A stretch of DNA of 64,000 nucleotides from Sophora flavescens (GCA_030762895.1 CM061068.1:46135615-46199614); one strand, 5' to 3'. Shown: positions 30,850 through 43,051, counted from the first letter of the stretch. A program made the numbers and translations. The notes: generated by a model not told the origin, from the letters alone.

Positions 30850-33800
30850 GTCCGTCTGCTGCATTCTTAGGTCCTCTTGTAGCCCAGAATGAAATTTCTG
30901 ATGATTTACGTGGTTCTTTTCCTTCTGCTAACTCAAATGAGGTTATCTTATCTTCATTAACTCAATCCCTATTCATGTCTTTAAAAAGAGCAATAAAATT
31001 TTTAGAATGCCTCCTACTACTCTGTTTAATGCTTACATTAGTTGGCTTGACCGAGTTCAGGCTGAAAAATGCAACGTGTGGGAAGAAGCTGGAATTTTTG
31101 AATTTATTCAGCTTTCTTGCCATGTTAAATTAGTAGATTTTTCTTTAATAAGGGCGTCAGTCTTTTTCTGGAACAGAACCACAAATAATTTCCACTTCCC
31201 GTATAGAATGATGGGTCCGACTTTATTCAACATGTCAGCCATTACGGGCCTTCGTCCAGATGGCCCTACCATGAATTCCGATGTCGAAGTTGAGAATCAA
31301 ATTAATGTCTATGTTCCAAAATGCTTTTTCTCTAAATATATAACAGATTTTAGAGGTGGAGACCAAGAACCCGTGACGGATACTGAACACGTAGCCTTTC
31401 TGTTTCTTTGGCTATGCGCTTATGTTTTCTGTAGCAAGTCTGCTACTTTGATTGCTTCATATGTTCCTCTTGCTAATCTTTTGTCAACTGGCAAGAGATT
31501 AGCATTGGGCCAATACGTTTTGGCTAATCTTTATGACGGTATGAGTATGTTAGTTGATATTGTCAGATCTAGACAAAAGAAAACCAACATAGGAGGGCCT
31601 CTTTGGCTTCTCCAGTTGTGGTTGAATGCTGTCTTAGAGCGTCAATTTTCATACAAAGCTCCTTCGGACTTGTCAATCGATACTTATGGCTCTTATCTCT
31701 GTTATGTGTCTACTAAATATTTGTCAAGAGATGAAACTGCCAACTTCAAGTTCTACTTTAAAATCTTTCACTCTCTTTCGTCCACCTCTTCAAAGATCAA
31801 TTTCACACCTTTTATTAATCGGAAGTACGGTCCGAAGTGGTTTACTAAATTAAGTACCACTATATATAAATCCAACAAGTCAATTTGGACCAAATTTCTT
31901 TGCCAAAAAGTCATTTTTGTTGATGGTCCTGGTTTCAAAACCCATAGAATCTATCTTCATTTGCCCAATACCACTGCTTGTCAGCTCGGTTTCTGTCAAT
32001 CTATTCCTGCTCCTTACTCGTCAAACCCTGATGAAAACTTCATTGGTGCCAAAGCTCCAACATATGAAAATATTGTGGCCATCAGAGATGAGGATAAAGC
32101 TTGTAGGGCCTTTTTACAGCCTGTCTCATTCTCTGTCTTCCATGGAGTAGCTCAAAGCTTTCTTGACTGGTGGGATGAGTACTATTCCAACCACCACCTA
32201 AGTCTAAATACCTACTTGAGTTGTATTGAAGACATTGTGGGTAATAGTGATGATTCTTCTATGCAGGAACAAGATCCAGCATTGAAAACTCGAGGTGAAC
32301 TTCAGAAAGAAATTCAAGCCTTTGAAAAATTTTACAAAATCAAGTGGAATCCCTTAAGACCATTTGACATGGTTCGTCATGTTAATAGTGTTTTAGCTGA
32401 AGCCAAAAGGAAGCATGACAATAAGGAATCTGAAAGGCTTGCCAAGTATTGGGGCATTCCAAATATGACCAGGGAATTTTTTGATGGTTTAAAGGCTCCT
32501 TTTCCTAAACCTGTGCCTATTCCTTGTGCCGCTTTTGGTTTAGCTGATTCACACCCAGGAAAGCCGACGAAAGGAAGTAACTTTTTCTTTTTTGAAAGCG
32601 TGAGTGCTTACATTGACCCTTTTGAAAAACCAAATCCAGTTACCTTCGCTCGTCGGTTTTTCCAACCTGGTGACGACTTTGGATTCCATTCGCAAATTCT
32701 AACTTGTAATTCAGGTATTTACTCGTCAAATAATTTTTTATTCTTTCACTTTTGCTGACAATCAACTTATTTATGTTGTTATTGACAGTTATTCCTCTTG
32801 ACAAACTTCTTCCTGGTAAGTCTAAATCTGATGTACTGACTGAAAAAGAGCTTGAAGATGATGATGAAGATGAAGACGTAATTCCTGTGGGGGTCAAAAC
32901 TGTCAAGAAAAGCTCACGGCCGACCAAAGCTTCTGTTTCTAATCCTCAGACAATTAAAAGGTCTAAGAAAAGAAAAGAGAAAGCTGTTGCTTCTGACCTC
33001 CCTTCCAAAAAATCAAAGTCTACTAAAAGCTTTTCCATCTCGGCAGGCTCTGATGTCGCCAAAGCCTCTACTGCATCTAAGGTCCAAGACATCATTGTTA
33101 GTTCCTCCAACACTTCTCCCTCCAACCAATCCAAGGTAAAAATTTTAAGTTGATCTATCAAGTTATACCCTTTTGTTCACAAGCTCTTATTCTTATTTTG
33201 ATAGAAAGAGAAAGTCGTCGAGACTATTCCGATAACTAAAATGGTAAGTGTTGATGTTGACTTAATGTCTTCAGACTCTAACATGGTATTTCCACTGATC
33301 TTGTCATCTTCCTTTATATTATTTTTATAATCATATATATCTCATTTTCCTTCATGTCAGGAAAAATCTCTTCAGATTGAAGATTCAATGACTACTCAAG
33401 AAATTGTCAACAAGACTATCGAACCAGCGAATCGATCTGATTCAGAGGTACAGGTTGACAGAAATTTAGGAAGCACTATTGTCGACACTAGAGGTCTGAC
33501 AAATGATCCTCAACATCTCGAATCCAATCCAGAAATGCCCCCCAGCCCTCATCATCACATTTCAATCACTCCAACTTCCATAGCCGACACACCAGTTGAG
33601 ACTGCCGTCGTGATTGAAATTCCGGATGAGGATATTGACATAGAAGCCTGTTTGGTCGAAACAATTCCTATCGTTCCTTCTCCACCTGCACTCGGACCTC
33701 CAATCATGAAGTCTCATGACCCTATACCAGCCCTTCACTTTAACCCTTGGATTAATATCTTTGTCGGAAGTAAGTCGAAAAGAATCAACACTTTCTGGCA

Positions 33801-34438
33801 ACTCTTCATCAACTCAACATGACTTCAGTGATTCTCGAGTCGTCAACCTTATGCATGATCTCCAGGATCTTCTTGATAATTCTTTTAATGCACTTTTATA
33901 TGATGCTAGCATTCAACAAGAATTGTCACGACTCTTCAAAGAGATCACTCCTCTCCATTCCAATCTCCCCATGTCGAGCCGTACACACTTTCTCTCCATC
34001 TATAAATTCTGGGAGCGGCTCTCTGGAAAGTTAGAAAGGATGACTTATGTCATTCCTTCTTATGAGGAGGAAGAAAATATTAAAGATGATCACTTAGCTC
34101 GGTTCCGAGATCTGGAAACTTCTAAACAAAAGGAACTTGACCTTATTTCCACCGGAATTCATACCAAAGAGAGTCTCCTAGAGTATCAAAAGAAACTGTT
34201 GGCAGAGATTCAATTAACAGATCTGAAATGCGCAAAGTTTGACAAAGCTCTAGAAAAGAGTAGAGACAAAGTCAAAGCTATTGACGACGAATCTATTCAA
34301 CTTGGCCGGAAAGCTGAAAGTGTAGTTGGCAAACTCCACGCATTACAGCCCGAATATGAAGCTGTTGCTGCTGACAAGACTGACCTTTCCTTTGCATGGG
34401 ATCAGTTGTCCTTCGATTTCAACTTAGGCCAAAATTGA
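30850..34438 (+). pseudogene. Antisense plant-mobile-domain gene of element A (main part)
   Basis: A protein-coding gene on the strand opposite to gag-pol. From 30850 the frame continues the fragments at 4456 and 10669. After a one-base slip near 30985 (A-rich run) it enters a long frame with the plant mobile domain: W..RV...K...W...GI..FI.LS, then FWNRTTNNFHFPYRMMGPTLFNMSAITGLRP. Exons that join in phase: to 32714, 32789-33135, 33205-33243, from 33361. All introns have GT...AG ends. The middle is lysine/serine-rich with acidic runs (nuclear-type linker). The C-terminus (34080-34430) is a long coiled coil. A second slip near 33775-33790 links the last two frames. Extra antisense ORFs beyond integrase, some with PMD similarity, are known in Tat elements; their role is not established. 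The gene is broken by B, C, a TAA and two slips. Confidence 0.75.
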
Positions 34439-34497
34439 TAGTTGTAGTTCTTTTCTTTGTCAAACTCTAATCTTATAACTTCCGACAATCGTTGATT

Positions 34498-34503
34498 AAT
34501 AAA
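34498..34503 (+). terminator. Poly(A) signal of the antisense gene
   Basis: AATAAA lies 60 bases after the TGA of the PMD gene, followed by T-rich sequence. Together with the TATA-like box at 4335 it delimits a self-contained transcription unit inside element A. Confidence 0.5.
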
Positions 34504-35307
34504 AAGTGTCTCTTTTCTTATCTGCACGTTTATTTACTGTTTGATTTGACTGCATGTTTCCAACCAACTTCGTAACTCATGCTTATCAAATCGTCATAAA
34601 TTCCATAATAAGTTTCGAAACTTTGGTAAACCAACTCGTATTAAATTCGTTGTCTCTCTGGACCAACTATAAATAATGAGGTTTGCAAATCAAACGATTT
34701 CATAGTTGAGTATTTCACATAATATGCTTCCATCTAATAAAGGTTCTCATTCATTCTTCTTTCTTCCCCCATGTGAGTCTGACCTTACCACCTTAAGACC
34801 TCATACCACAGTTTGTTTTAATGGTCATATTCTTAGTGAAGGTCAGTAACCAACGTAAAAAAAACGCAGTGGAGGTCAGCAACCAACGTAACATCTAGAG
34901 CTGACCTTGTTGCACATCCGGGGAGAAGCCTGATCTTGTAACGGAACGAGTACATCTTGCTCCAGTTCCATCATCTTCATCCTGGAAGGTAGTGGTTCTC
35001 TCTTGGTGTCATCTTTATTGTATCATAGCAACTACAACCTTCTAGGTTATACCACTGCATTGTCGAAGGGAGGAAGATAAAATGCTGCCGAACTTAGCAT
35101 AGTCTTAGACTTTAGGATTAGAGTAACCTTGATTGACAATTTGTATTTTGATAACATATTGTCATATTGCCAATCTCTATATGGCTTAGACTGACAATCT
35201 ATGCTTTTGACAATATTTCATTGTATTGCCAATTTAGTGAATATTCTCATTTCTTTTCACTTGTTGTCAATTTTTACTTCCAACATTGTCGGTTTATATT
35301 CCTTCAA
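34504..35307. other. Spacer between the convergent antisense gene and pol of element A
   Basis: About 800 bp without a supported gene. A short phrase (GGTCAG-AACCAACGTAA) is repeated at about 34841-34890. The end of the minus-strand pol and the end of the plus-strand gene converge here. Confidence 0.55.
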
Positions 35308-36468
35308 TTACTTGCCATTAATTGATTTAATTTTCGAGCCAGTATCAACATTGACAAGTGCATAAGCATTTCCAGAAAACGCTTTATCAACTCTAAATGG
35401 TCCTTCCCATTTAGGTGACCATTTGCCATATTCTCGACAACTTTTATCCATGGGCAATATGACTTTCCACACCAGATCATCTACCTTAAATGGTTTGAAC
35501 TTAACTCGACTATCATAGAACTTTGCAATTCTTTCCTTCTGTCGAATCAAATTTTCTAATGCAATCAATCTTTCATCACTTAACTCATCCAATTCGTCCA
35601 GCATTGCATTCCAATATTGGTTGGTAGGCAAGTCATTTTGCCTCTGAATGCAAGTAGACTGAAGATTGATTTCGATAGGCAACACAGGATCGCGTCCATA
35701 AGTTAGTCAATATGGTGAAGTTCCTGTCGCCTGCCTGGGTGAATTTCTATATGCCCATACTATTTGATCAAGAGTATTATGTCAATTCTTAGGTTGTCGA
35801 CCCACATGTTTTTCTATAAGACTAATAATGATCTTATTTATGGCCTCAACTTGGCCATTCGCTTGCGCATAGTATGGTGTAGATGTGAGCATTTTTATAT
35901 GCCTAGAACCAGTGTATTCCATAACTTTCTTGCTGACGAATCTTAACCCTTGATCTGTTGTCAACGTTTGGGGTATGCCAAATCGACAAATAATGTGATT
36001 TGCAATAAAATCAATTGCGTCCTGTTGGGTAACTACTTTAAGGCAAACTGCTTCTACTCATTTGGTAAAATAATCAACTCCAACTAAAATGAATTGATGT
36101 CCTTTCGATGAAGAATGATGTATCTGGCCAATTAAATCCAAAGCCCATCCTCGGAATGGCCAAGGCTTGACAATAGAATGTAATTCGCTATCTGGTACAT
36201 TTTGTATATGGTCATGTTTCTAACATTGTTCACAAGACTTGGCAAACAAAATACAATCTTTAATCATAGTTGGCCAATAATACAAACTTCGTCGAAGAAT
36301 CCATTTCATGTTATCTCCTGCCAGATGGGCTCCACATATGCCCTCATGGACTTCTGACAGAGCCAAATAAGCATCTTGTTCACTCAGGCACTTGTGTAGA
36401 GTCCCGTCTACATACCTTCTATGTAACAGTCCTCCTTGCATTGTGTATTTCAATGCTTTGTATTTCAA
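35308..36468 (-). pseudogene. Integrase, element A
   Basis: Read right to left. The zinc-binding N-terminus has HEGICGAHLAG and CEQC, then the core with LDLIGQI and VDYF, the second aspartate in TTDQGLRF and the glutamate region NGQVEAINKII, then the C-terminal region with KFKPFKVDDLVW and KWSPKWEGPFRV. The core between 35964 and 36220 is broken: a TAG stands where a CAG would be expected after CEQC (about 36223) and a TGA where TGG would be expected in the TKWVEA stretch (about 36060). A frame break lies between 35782 and 35685. It would integrate cDNA; this copy is dead. No chromodomain. Confidence 0.82.
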
Positions 36469-36483
36469 TTTCCTATCTTCATT

Positions 36484-37065
36484 CTAACTTGGATTTTCCA
36501 AATGTTCAATTATTGGTAACCTCCAGTCATTAGGTAGTATTACATCATTAACCAAAATATCTCTTTCTTCTAATGGATATAATAATTCTCTGATTTCCAT
36601 TAGTCCTGACAAAGTCTTTTGATATATCTTGTATCCTGAGGCTATTTGAGCCAACTCATTAGCCTCTTGATTGAAATTTCTGGGAATATATTTGACAATT
36701 ACGTCATCGAATTTTTTCATTAACTTACTAGCTATGATACAATATTTTGTCAAGTTGTAATTGACACACTTGTATTCTTGAGTAAGATATTTGATAACCA
36801 ATTGAGAATCCCCAAAGATATGCACATTTCGTGCTTTCATTTCTATTAGTATCTCAAATCCGACAATCAAAGCTTCATATTCAGCTTCATTGTTGGAACA
36901 TGGATACTTAAGTTCAAACATGAACTTAGTAGGAGTTCCTTGTGGAGTCACGATTAAGATTCCTACTCCACTACCTCCTTGATGCCTTCCGTCAAAGTAG
37001 AGTTTCCAGGGTTGTAAATTGGCAACATTTATTTCTGGAACGTCCAATCCTGGATGGTCTACCAA
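36484..37065 (-). CDS. Second (archaeal-type) RNase H, element A
   Basis: A 193-residue frame with LYFDGRHQGGSGVGILI, CSNNEAEYEALIVGFEIL, FGDSQLVIKYL and NQEANELAQIAS. These are the four acidic-residue blocks (D, E, D and a position normally D in N..AN..A) of the extra RNase H found between the ordinary RNase H and integrase in the Tat lineage. In the last block the usual aspartate reads glutamate-alanine-asparagine (QEANELA), so one catalytic residue may be lost. The frame is joined to the upstream RNase H by a short linker containing a stop (about 37143). Confidence 0.78.
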   Translation of the reverse strand: MVDHPGLDVPEINVANLQPWKLYFDGRHQGGSGVGILIVTPQGTPTKFMFELKYPCSNNEAEYEALIVGFEILIEMKARNVHIFGDSQLVIKYLTQEYKCVNYNLTKYCIIASKLMKKFDDVIVKYIPRNFNQEANELAQIASGYKIYQKTLSGLMEIRELLYPLEERDILVNDVILPNDWRLPIIEHLENPS

Positions 37066-37140
37066 GAAGTTAGCTACTACCTGTCCTTTGACAGCTTTAG
37101 ATGGTACGTATTGTAGAGAATATTATGACAAAGCAATGGT

Positions 37141-38679
37141 CTATTTACCGATACGTCCATTAAGGACTGGTTTTGACAACATATACTTTATAACATCAGT
37201 TTTGGAAATAACAAATACATTACATGGCATCATACAATATTTAAGTTTTGTACAAGAAAAATACAATGATAGACATAACTTCTCTATTGCACTATATCTT
37301 CTTTCAGCATCATTGAGGACTCTGCTTAGATAATATAAGGCCCTTTCAACATTATCATCATCATCCTGGGCCAATAGACATCCTATAGTGTCTTCAGATG
37401 CTGATATGTACAACTTCAACGGTCGACGTGGCACTGTGGAAATCATTACCGGTGGATTGACTAGGTATTGCTTGATCTGGTCAAAAGCCTCTTGGTGACA
37501 AGGCTCCCATATGAAGTTTTGCTCTACTTTCAACTTGACCAGTGGTACAAATATTCTTGTTCTTCCCGACAGATTTGATATAAACCTTCTTAGAAAGTTA
37601 ACCTTTCCTAGGAAGGATTGTAGTTCCTTTTTATCTGTCGGTGCTGAGGCTTCCATGATCGCTTTGGCTTTATTTTTGTCCACCTCCATTTCTTTTTTTG
37701 TGAACTAGGAAGCCTAAGAATTTGGCAGCTGACACTCCGAAGCTACACTTATTTGGGTTCATTTTGAGGTTGTGTCTTCTCATCCTTTCAAACCCTTGCT
37801 TCAGGTGCTCCAAGTGGTCATCTTTGGTTTTGGATTTGACAACCACGTCATCAATATATACTTCTATGAGCTGTCCAATCACATCATGGAAAATCGTGTT
37901 CATTGCTCGTTGATAGGTGGCTCCTGCATTCTTTAAACCGAAAGGCATGACGACCCATTCATATGTCCCAATTGCTCCTGGACACTTGAAGGCAGTCTTT
38001 GACACATCTTCTTCGGCTATAAAGATTTGATTATAACCTGCATGGCCATCCATACAACTCAAAATCTCATTTCCTGATGCTGAGTCGACAAGCATGTCGG
38101 CTATTGGCATCGGATACTCATCTTTTGGGTAGCCATATTTAAATTTCTTAAGTCTATGCATACCCCCATTTTGCCATTCTTTTTAATGACAGGAACTACA
38201 TTAGAAAGCCAATCGACATACCAGGTTGTTCGAATGAACTTTGCTTTAAGCAGTCTTTGCACTTCCTCTTTGATTTTATGCACTACCTCTGGAGCAAACC
38301 TTCTACTTGCCTGCTTGACAGGCTTGCAATTCTCCCTAAGTGGCAGTCGGTGTTCAACAAGATCTCTGCTTAAACCAGGCATTTCATCATAGTCCCATGC
38401 AAAGCAATCTTTATACTCTGCAATTAATCTGACAAGTTTTTGTTTGTAATCCTCCGACAGAAAAGCACTGACAAAAGTGGGCCTTTTCTTTTCTTCCATT
38501 CCTAAATTTATTTCTTCCAGAGGATCTTCTACTTCAACGTTTTGGTTAACTTCAGCTCCTTTCTCAAAACCCAAAGGACCGTCGTCAATGATACAATCTA
38601 CCAACACACTCTCTGAAGTGTGTACTTCTCTGTTGGCCAGATAGGCCGGCAATCTTCTCAGGTGTGTTTCAAGGCTCAT
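37141..38679 (-). pseudogene. Reverse transcriptase and first RNase H, element A
   Basis: 38679-38101 carries the RT entry (DCFAWDYDEMPGL, RRFAPEVVHKIKEEVQRLL, VVPVIKKNGKMGVCIDLRNLN). A one-base loss in a C run near 38131 shifts the frame. 38161-37670 carries MDGHAGYNQI, VMPFGLKNAGATYQRAMN and the catalytic YIDD. 37689-37141 carries the thumb and the gypsy RNase H (KLYISASEDTIGCLL, YYLSRVLNDAERRYSAIEKL). The last frame ends at a TAG where the family has tryptophan, a single G-to-A change. DCFAWDYDEMPGL and the following residues are typical of Tat-type pol. Confidence 0.87.
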
Positions 38680-38908
38680 TGTCGGAACTGGGCCGAGACT
38701 TGTCGGCCCCTCCCTTTATCTTTACGCCAAACTAACTGAGAAGGCTTGCTTCTAATGCTTCTTGGTCAATAACTCCTTCGTTGGCAGTCACAGGTCTGAC
38801 GTTTGGCGAGTATACTTTGAAATCCACATGTGACTACTGGGCATAACACGCGCTATCGTCAGCTTCGACGATCTCAACTTGATCTTGCTCATTCCACAAG
38901 ATTATTTT

Positions 38909-40180
38909 CTAATGCACTGTCGAAGGAATTGCTCCCACAGTATGAATCCAATCCCTGCCAAGTAATAAGTTGTAGCTTGATTTGGCTGGAATTATCACGA
39001 ACAATGTCATTCTCTCGACAATACCAACCTGGATATTGAGAAGTACAACACTATCTGATGGAGATGTTTTGCCACTGAAATCAGTGACGACCATGTCTAT
39101 CAGAATTAAGTCCGACTGATCTTTTCCTAGCTTTTTAAACATTGCCCTAGGCATCAAATTGACAGCAGCTCCTCTATCAATCAAAACTCTATTAGTGGGT
39201 CTCCCATCAATTGTAGCCTTTACATGAAATGGCCTTAAATGATTTCTTTGTTCATCAGTGGGCTTTTCTAACTGGGCTATATTGTCGAACACGGTGACCA
39301 AATTCTCTTGGACATACATCCAAAAATCATCTGGATTTCTATCGTTGTCGGCCATATCCTCATCATCGGAAAAATCCACTTCAAGATATCCTTCATACTC
39401 CACCGGGATAACGGAAATCAATCCTATATTCATCCTCATGCCTGGTTCCGGGATGATTTCATTCTCTGGATCCTCGTCTAAGAATGCACCTCCTACAGTT
39501 CTTCCATGATTTCTTTTCAAATCATTGTCATCGTCTGATCCTAACCTTTCTGACAAATGTCGGGCTATCCCTGCAACACAATTATCCAGTGCCTTGATGA
39601 TATCAGCTAGATCTTCATTTTGGCTATCCATGTCCATGCCTCTGCTGATGTTAATATCATCATTTGGATCGTTTAATGCCTCAATGACAGCATCAAAAGA
39701 CAATTCCTCCTTGGTCAAATCACATTCAGGTTTGAATGTTGCCAACTGATGATCTGGCATCCTCGCCTCGAACTTCTTCTCAAGCCCTGCTACCTTTTCC
39801 ATGTCAATTAATCCAACCGGCCATTTGCCTGTGGATTTCGTTGGTGGTGACGACATTTCTAAGGCCTTCTTTTTCTCTGCTACACAGACCTGGGGTATGG
39901 ACTTATTTGACCTATTTTGAGTAACAGGCACCCTCATGTCAATCTCCATTAGGTGAGCCTCTATCACGCTCTTCATTTTAACATCTCCACTCTTGTCAGC
40001 TACGTTGTCAGCCATTGCAACCAAACAACCAATATTCTGTGAAGGCATCTCTTTTATGATGACACCTCCTTGCCTGGCAAGCTTCTTCTTTTGAGCCTGT
40101 CGGAGCCTTTGCAACCTCCTCTTTTGGCTCTTAGAGATGGCTGGTTGAGTTGATGGTCCTGACAAGCCAGGTCCTGTCAT
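38909..40180 (-). pseudogene. Protease region, element A
   Basis: A 423-residue frame. Its first part is a basic (KSQKRRLQRLRQAQKKKLARQ) and then acidic linker. Its end is a retropepsin with VLIDRGAAVNLMP (active-site D, where D-x-G-A is expected) and YNLLLGRDWIH. The frame is broken from RT by about 230 bp with stops at 38680-38908. The enzyme would process Gag-Pol. The long linker before the active site is usual for Tat elements. Confidence 0.8.
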
Positions 40181-40410
40181 CTGAGCATTCTAGGCTAGTT
40201 GGCCCTTTCGATAATCCTCATTCCAAAAGGGTGGATTGTGGTCATTGAACTTGTTTTTTCTGACCCATTTCTACTTTTGTAACTCTGGATAACGAGTCGT
40301 GGCAGAATTCTTTACCCATTGATCCACCATTACATTGGATGAGGGTTTCCTAGTCTTGACAGAATTGAATCTGCAACCGATAAAGTTGTTATTTCCCATT
40401 GATCCTCTGA

Positions 40411-42021
40411 TTAGCTCTTTAAGCCAACCTCCGGTGTGGTGCTGTCTAGGTCCTGTCTGATGCATGTGTTGTTGAAGGCTATTTGCCTGCCTATTAACAA
40501 CAGGTGCAGCACTTCTGTGTACACTGTTGACCCAGTATGGCTGCTCGAGTGTGAAAATCTGCCTTGATTACTACCATTGCGGGACTCAGTTCTGTATTGT
40601 GGGCGATAAGATGGCGTTTTCTGCCCCCTGGCCTTCTCGGCAGCCACTTCATCATAAAATGCTTCACATCTTGGGTAAACTTTAAGTATGCCACCAGATT
40701 TCTTGTGTGTCATAAAATCGATAAGCGGTTCACCCGGCTTTGGATAAATATTAAATGAATCCGACAGATCCATCTGGATATTTTGCCCAGCCCTGATGTT
40801 GACCATGCCTATTCCCATAGGGACTCGGCGGTCAGCCTTGTTAACTTCAGGACCAAACGGTTCTGTATCAACCTTCATGTCTAGTTTCTTGTCTGAAAAT
40901 TTTAGTCTTCCTACTGCCAAACCTTTCTGAATAATGTCCCTGAAATGCATACAATCATTAGTTACGTGACCGAAAGTGTTACGATACTTACAGTACTTCC
41001 GATCCTTAATATCATGGGCCTTCAAAAGCCTATGGTCATCTGACAATTTTAACAGCTTATCTTTGAGTAATATGTCAAATATTTGATCGGTCTTGGTCAC
41101 ATCAAATGTATACACTTTCTTATTAATGAAAGGAATCCTTTCTTTGGCCCTCGCAGGCTTCAAAGCTTGCCATATATAAGGTGGACCATTTTTTAATTCA
41201 ACGTAATCTACCTCATATTCCTCAAAATCGTTGCCCTCCTCGTCGGATTCATGACATCCGACAAAGTTAATCTTTTCTCTTTTGAGGAATTTCTTCTGCT
41301 TGAAAACCTTTTTGGCTTTCAATTGTTCAATTTGTCGGACTTTATCTCCTAACTGGGCAAGATCAATTAGATGTTGGTTGACCAACTTCTTCCTAATATG
41401 ATAATCTAGACCCCCAACAGCAATCTTTACTATTTCTGCCTTAAGGATAGGGGTGAAGCAACGACTCCTCATTTGAAGGAATCGGGCAAGGTAGTCATCG
41501 ACAGACTCGTTATTCATCCTCTTAATGCCAAATAAGTATGTCAATCCTATCTTTAGGTCACCCCTAAAGAATTGATCATGAAAACTCCTCTCTAATTGAT
41601 TCCAGGAATGTATGGAATTAGGCCTTAGAGTTGAAAACCAAGAAAAAACATTCTTAGTCAATGAACTCGGAAAGAACTTCATCTTTAATCCCTCTTCTAG
41701 AGCCAAATCTCCCAACTCGATTGTATATCGGGCAATGTGCTCGACTGTCGACTCTCCACTTTCTCCTGAGAATTTTGACAATTTGGGTATTTTGTATCCT
41801 CGAGGCATTTCTGCCTGTTGGACCCAGTCAGGAAATGCCGACACAAAAAATGGTTGATTGGCATAACCTATGTTTAAACCAAACCTATTCAATGCTTGCT
41901 CGACGACTGGATTGACATTTTGATTTAGAACGTTTTGACGAAATGCTCCAAAAGCACCCTGGTTTATGACAAAATCTTCGTCTTCCTCTGGTTGTAGAAT
42001 ATTTACATTTCCACGTCCCAA
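40411..42021 (-). pseudogene. Gag, main part, element A
   Basis: A 536-residue frame with the capsid-like retrotrans_gag domain (PKLSKFSGESGESTVEHIARY, LKMKFFPSSLTKNVFSWFSTL, WNQLERSFHDQFFRG, SVDDYLARFLQMRSRC). Further on there is a CX2CX4HX4C-type knuckle (around CKYRNTFGHVTNDC, about 40970-41010) in which the second cysteine is arginine, so it could not bind zinc normally. The frame ends shortly before the protease frame with a break. Confidence 0.85.
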
Positions 42022-42084
42022 AGGAATCCGACGATGGGGCTGTGGCCGTTCGTCATCTTGTTCAGATCCGTCAAGTTGTATAAC

Positions 42085-42978
42085 TTACGGTTGTTCAACC
42101 TGTGGTTGATTATTCCTATTAACATTTCTATTGAGATTTCTATTGGTATTTTGGTTATAATCCGGGGCTACAATGCACAACGCTCTATTTAACCTACGTA
42201 TCTCATTTGCTAATGTCAAGCATGCATTATTCGTGTTTTCCATTAATGGCGTAATCACTGTACTCATTTGTTGAGTAAATGTATTCACCATGTCATGATT
42301 ACTAGAGTCAATTTGTGGTCGAACATTGGCTAATGTAGCCTCTGACAGACTAACAATATTTTGTGGGGGGTTGTCTCAGTGGGGATATATGCGGCCTTAC
42401 TACTGGTTGCTCTTGTCGAGAATGTATTACTACCATTGACCCTGTTATCTCATTCGCATGACTGGGAATTTGCCCCCAATCGATGGTCCTGCCTGTCCAG
42501 ATGCATGGGCAGCCATCGTCATTCTATTTGGATATGGTATGTATGCAAATGGGGTATTTGGATTGACAGCAGTCGAACCATAAGGCATCCCATACAAAAG
42601 TTGTGTCAGAGGTTGCGTAGTCCCTCTTGGGTTTGAATTCACAACACTTCGTGGAGACAATCCGGTAGTTGGTGGATTTATTTGTTGTAAAACTGGGGAA
42701 GTTGGTGATGGGAGTGTTCCTTGGCCAACTTCGTCAAATCTATTGACAACTTGAGCATAAGAAACGCCTCTTCTCGCACCTAAACTATTAGTGTTATTAT
42801 TCCCTGCATTAGTAGCGTTAGCCCTGGTTGCAGGAATATTGTCAACTGGTGCAATAGCATCCACCGTTGATGCAGCGGCGTTAGTGCCTACTATGCCTGT
42901 ATCACTTGCGCTACTCATATTCACAGAGTTTTGGGAAATAGATGATGTTTCAACCACCTTTCCACTCCGTAGACGCAT
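42085..42978 (-). pseudogene. Gag N-terminal region, element A
   Basis: It opens MRLRSGKVVETSS, a start typical of Tat gag proteins, 73 bases inside the 5' LTR. A low-complexity Ala/Asn/Pro-rich stretch ends at a stop near 42445. A second frame (42085-42291) continues with a helical and Asn/Arg-rich part before the main gag frame. At least two frame breaks separate the pieces. Confidence 0.65.
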
Positions 42979-43029
42979 ACAATAAATTCGTATGTCAAAT
43001 TCGTGACACTGTACGAGTTACTCTAAACT

Positions 43030-43050
43030 CGTCCCACCGAGCGTGCCAAT
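43030..43050 (-). promoter_or_regulatory. Primer binding site of element A
   Basis: On the minus strand TTGGCACGCTCGGTGGGACG follows the 5' LTR by one or two bases. It has the TGG start expected of a site complementary to a tRNA 3' CCA end. I could not assign the tRNA with certainty; it is not the tRNA-Asp site of B-E. Confidence 0.6.
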
Positions 43051-43051
43051 T

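Noticed and set aside
33244..33360. A mini-exon (about 11 bases, ending CATGGTATTT) inside the third intron of the PMD gene
   Set aside because: Including it breaks the frame; direct joining of 33243 to 33361 keeps phase.
33770..33828. A 59-bp intron linking the last two PMD frames
   Set aside because: Splicing GTAAGT to the next CAG leads into the wrong frame; a one-base slip in the A-rich run fits better.
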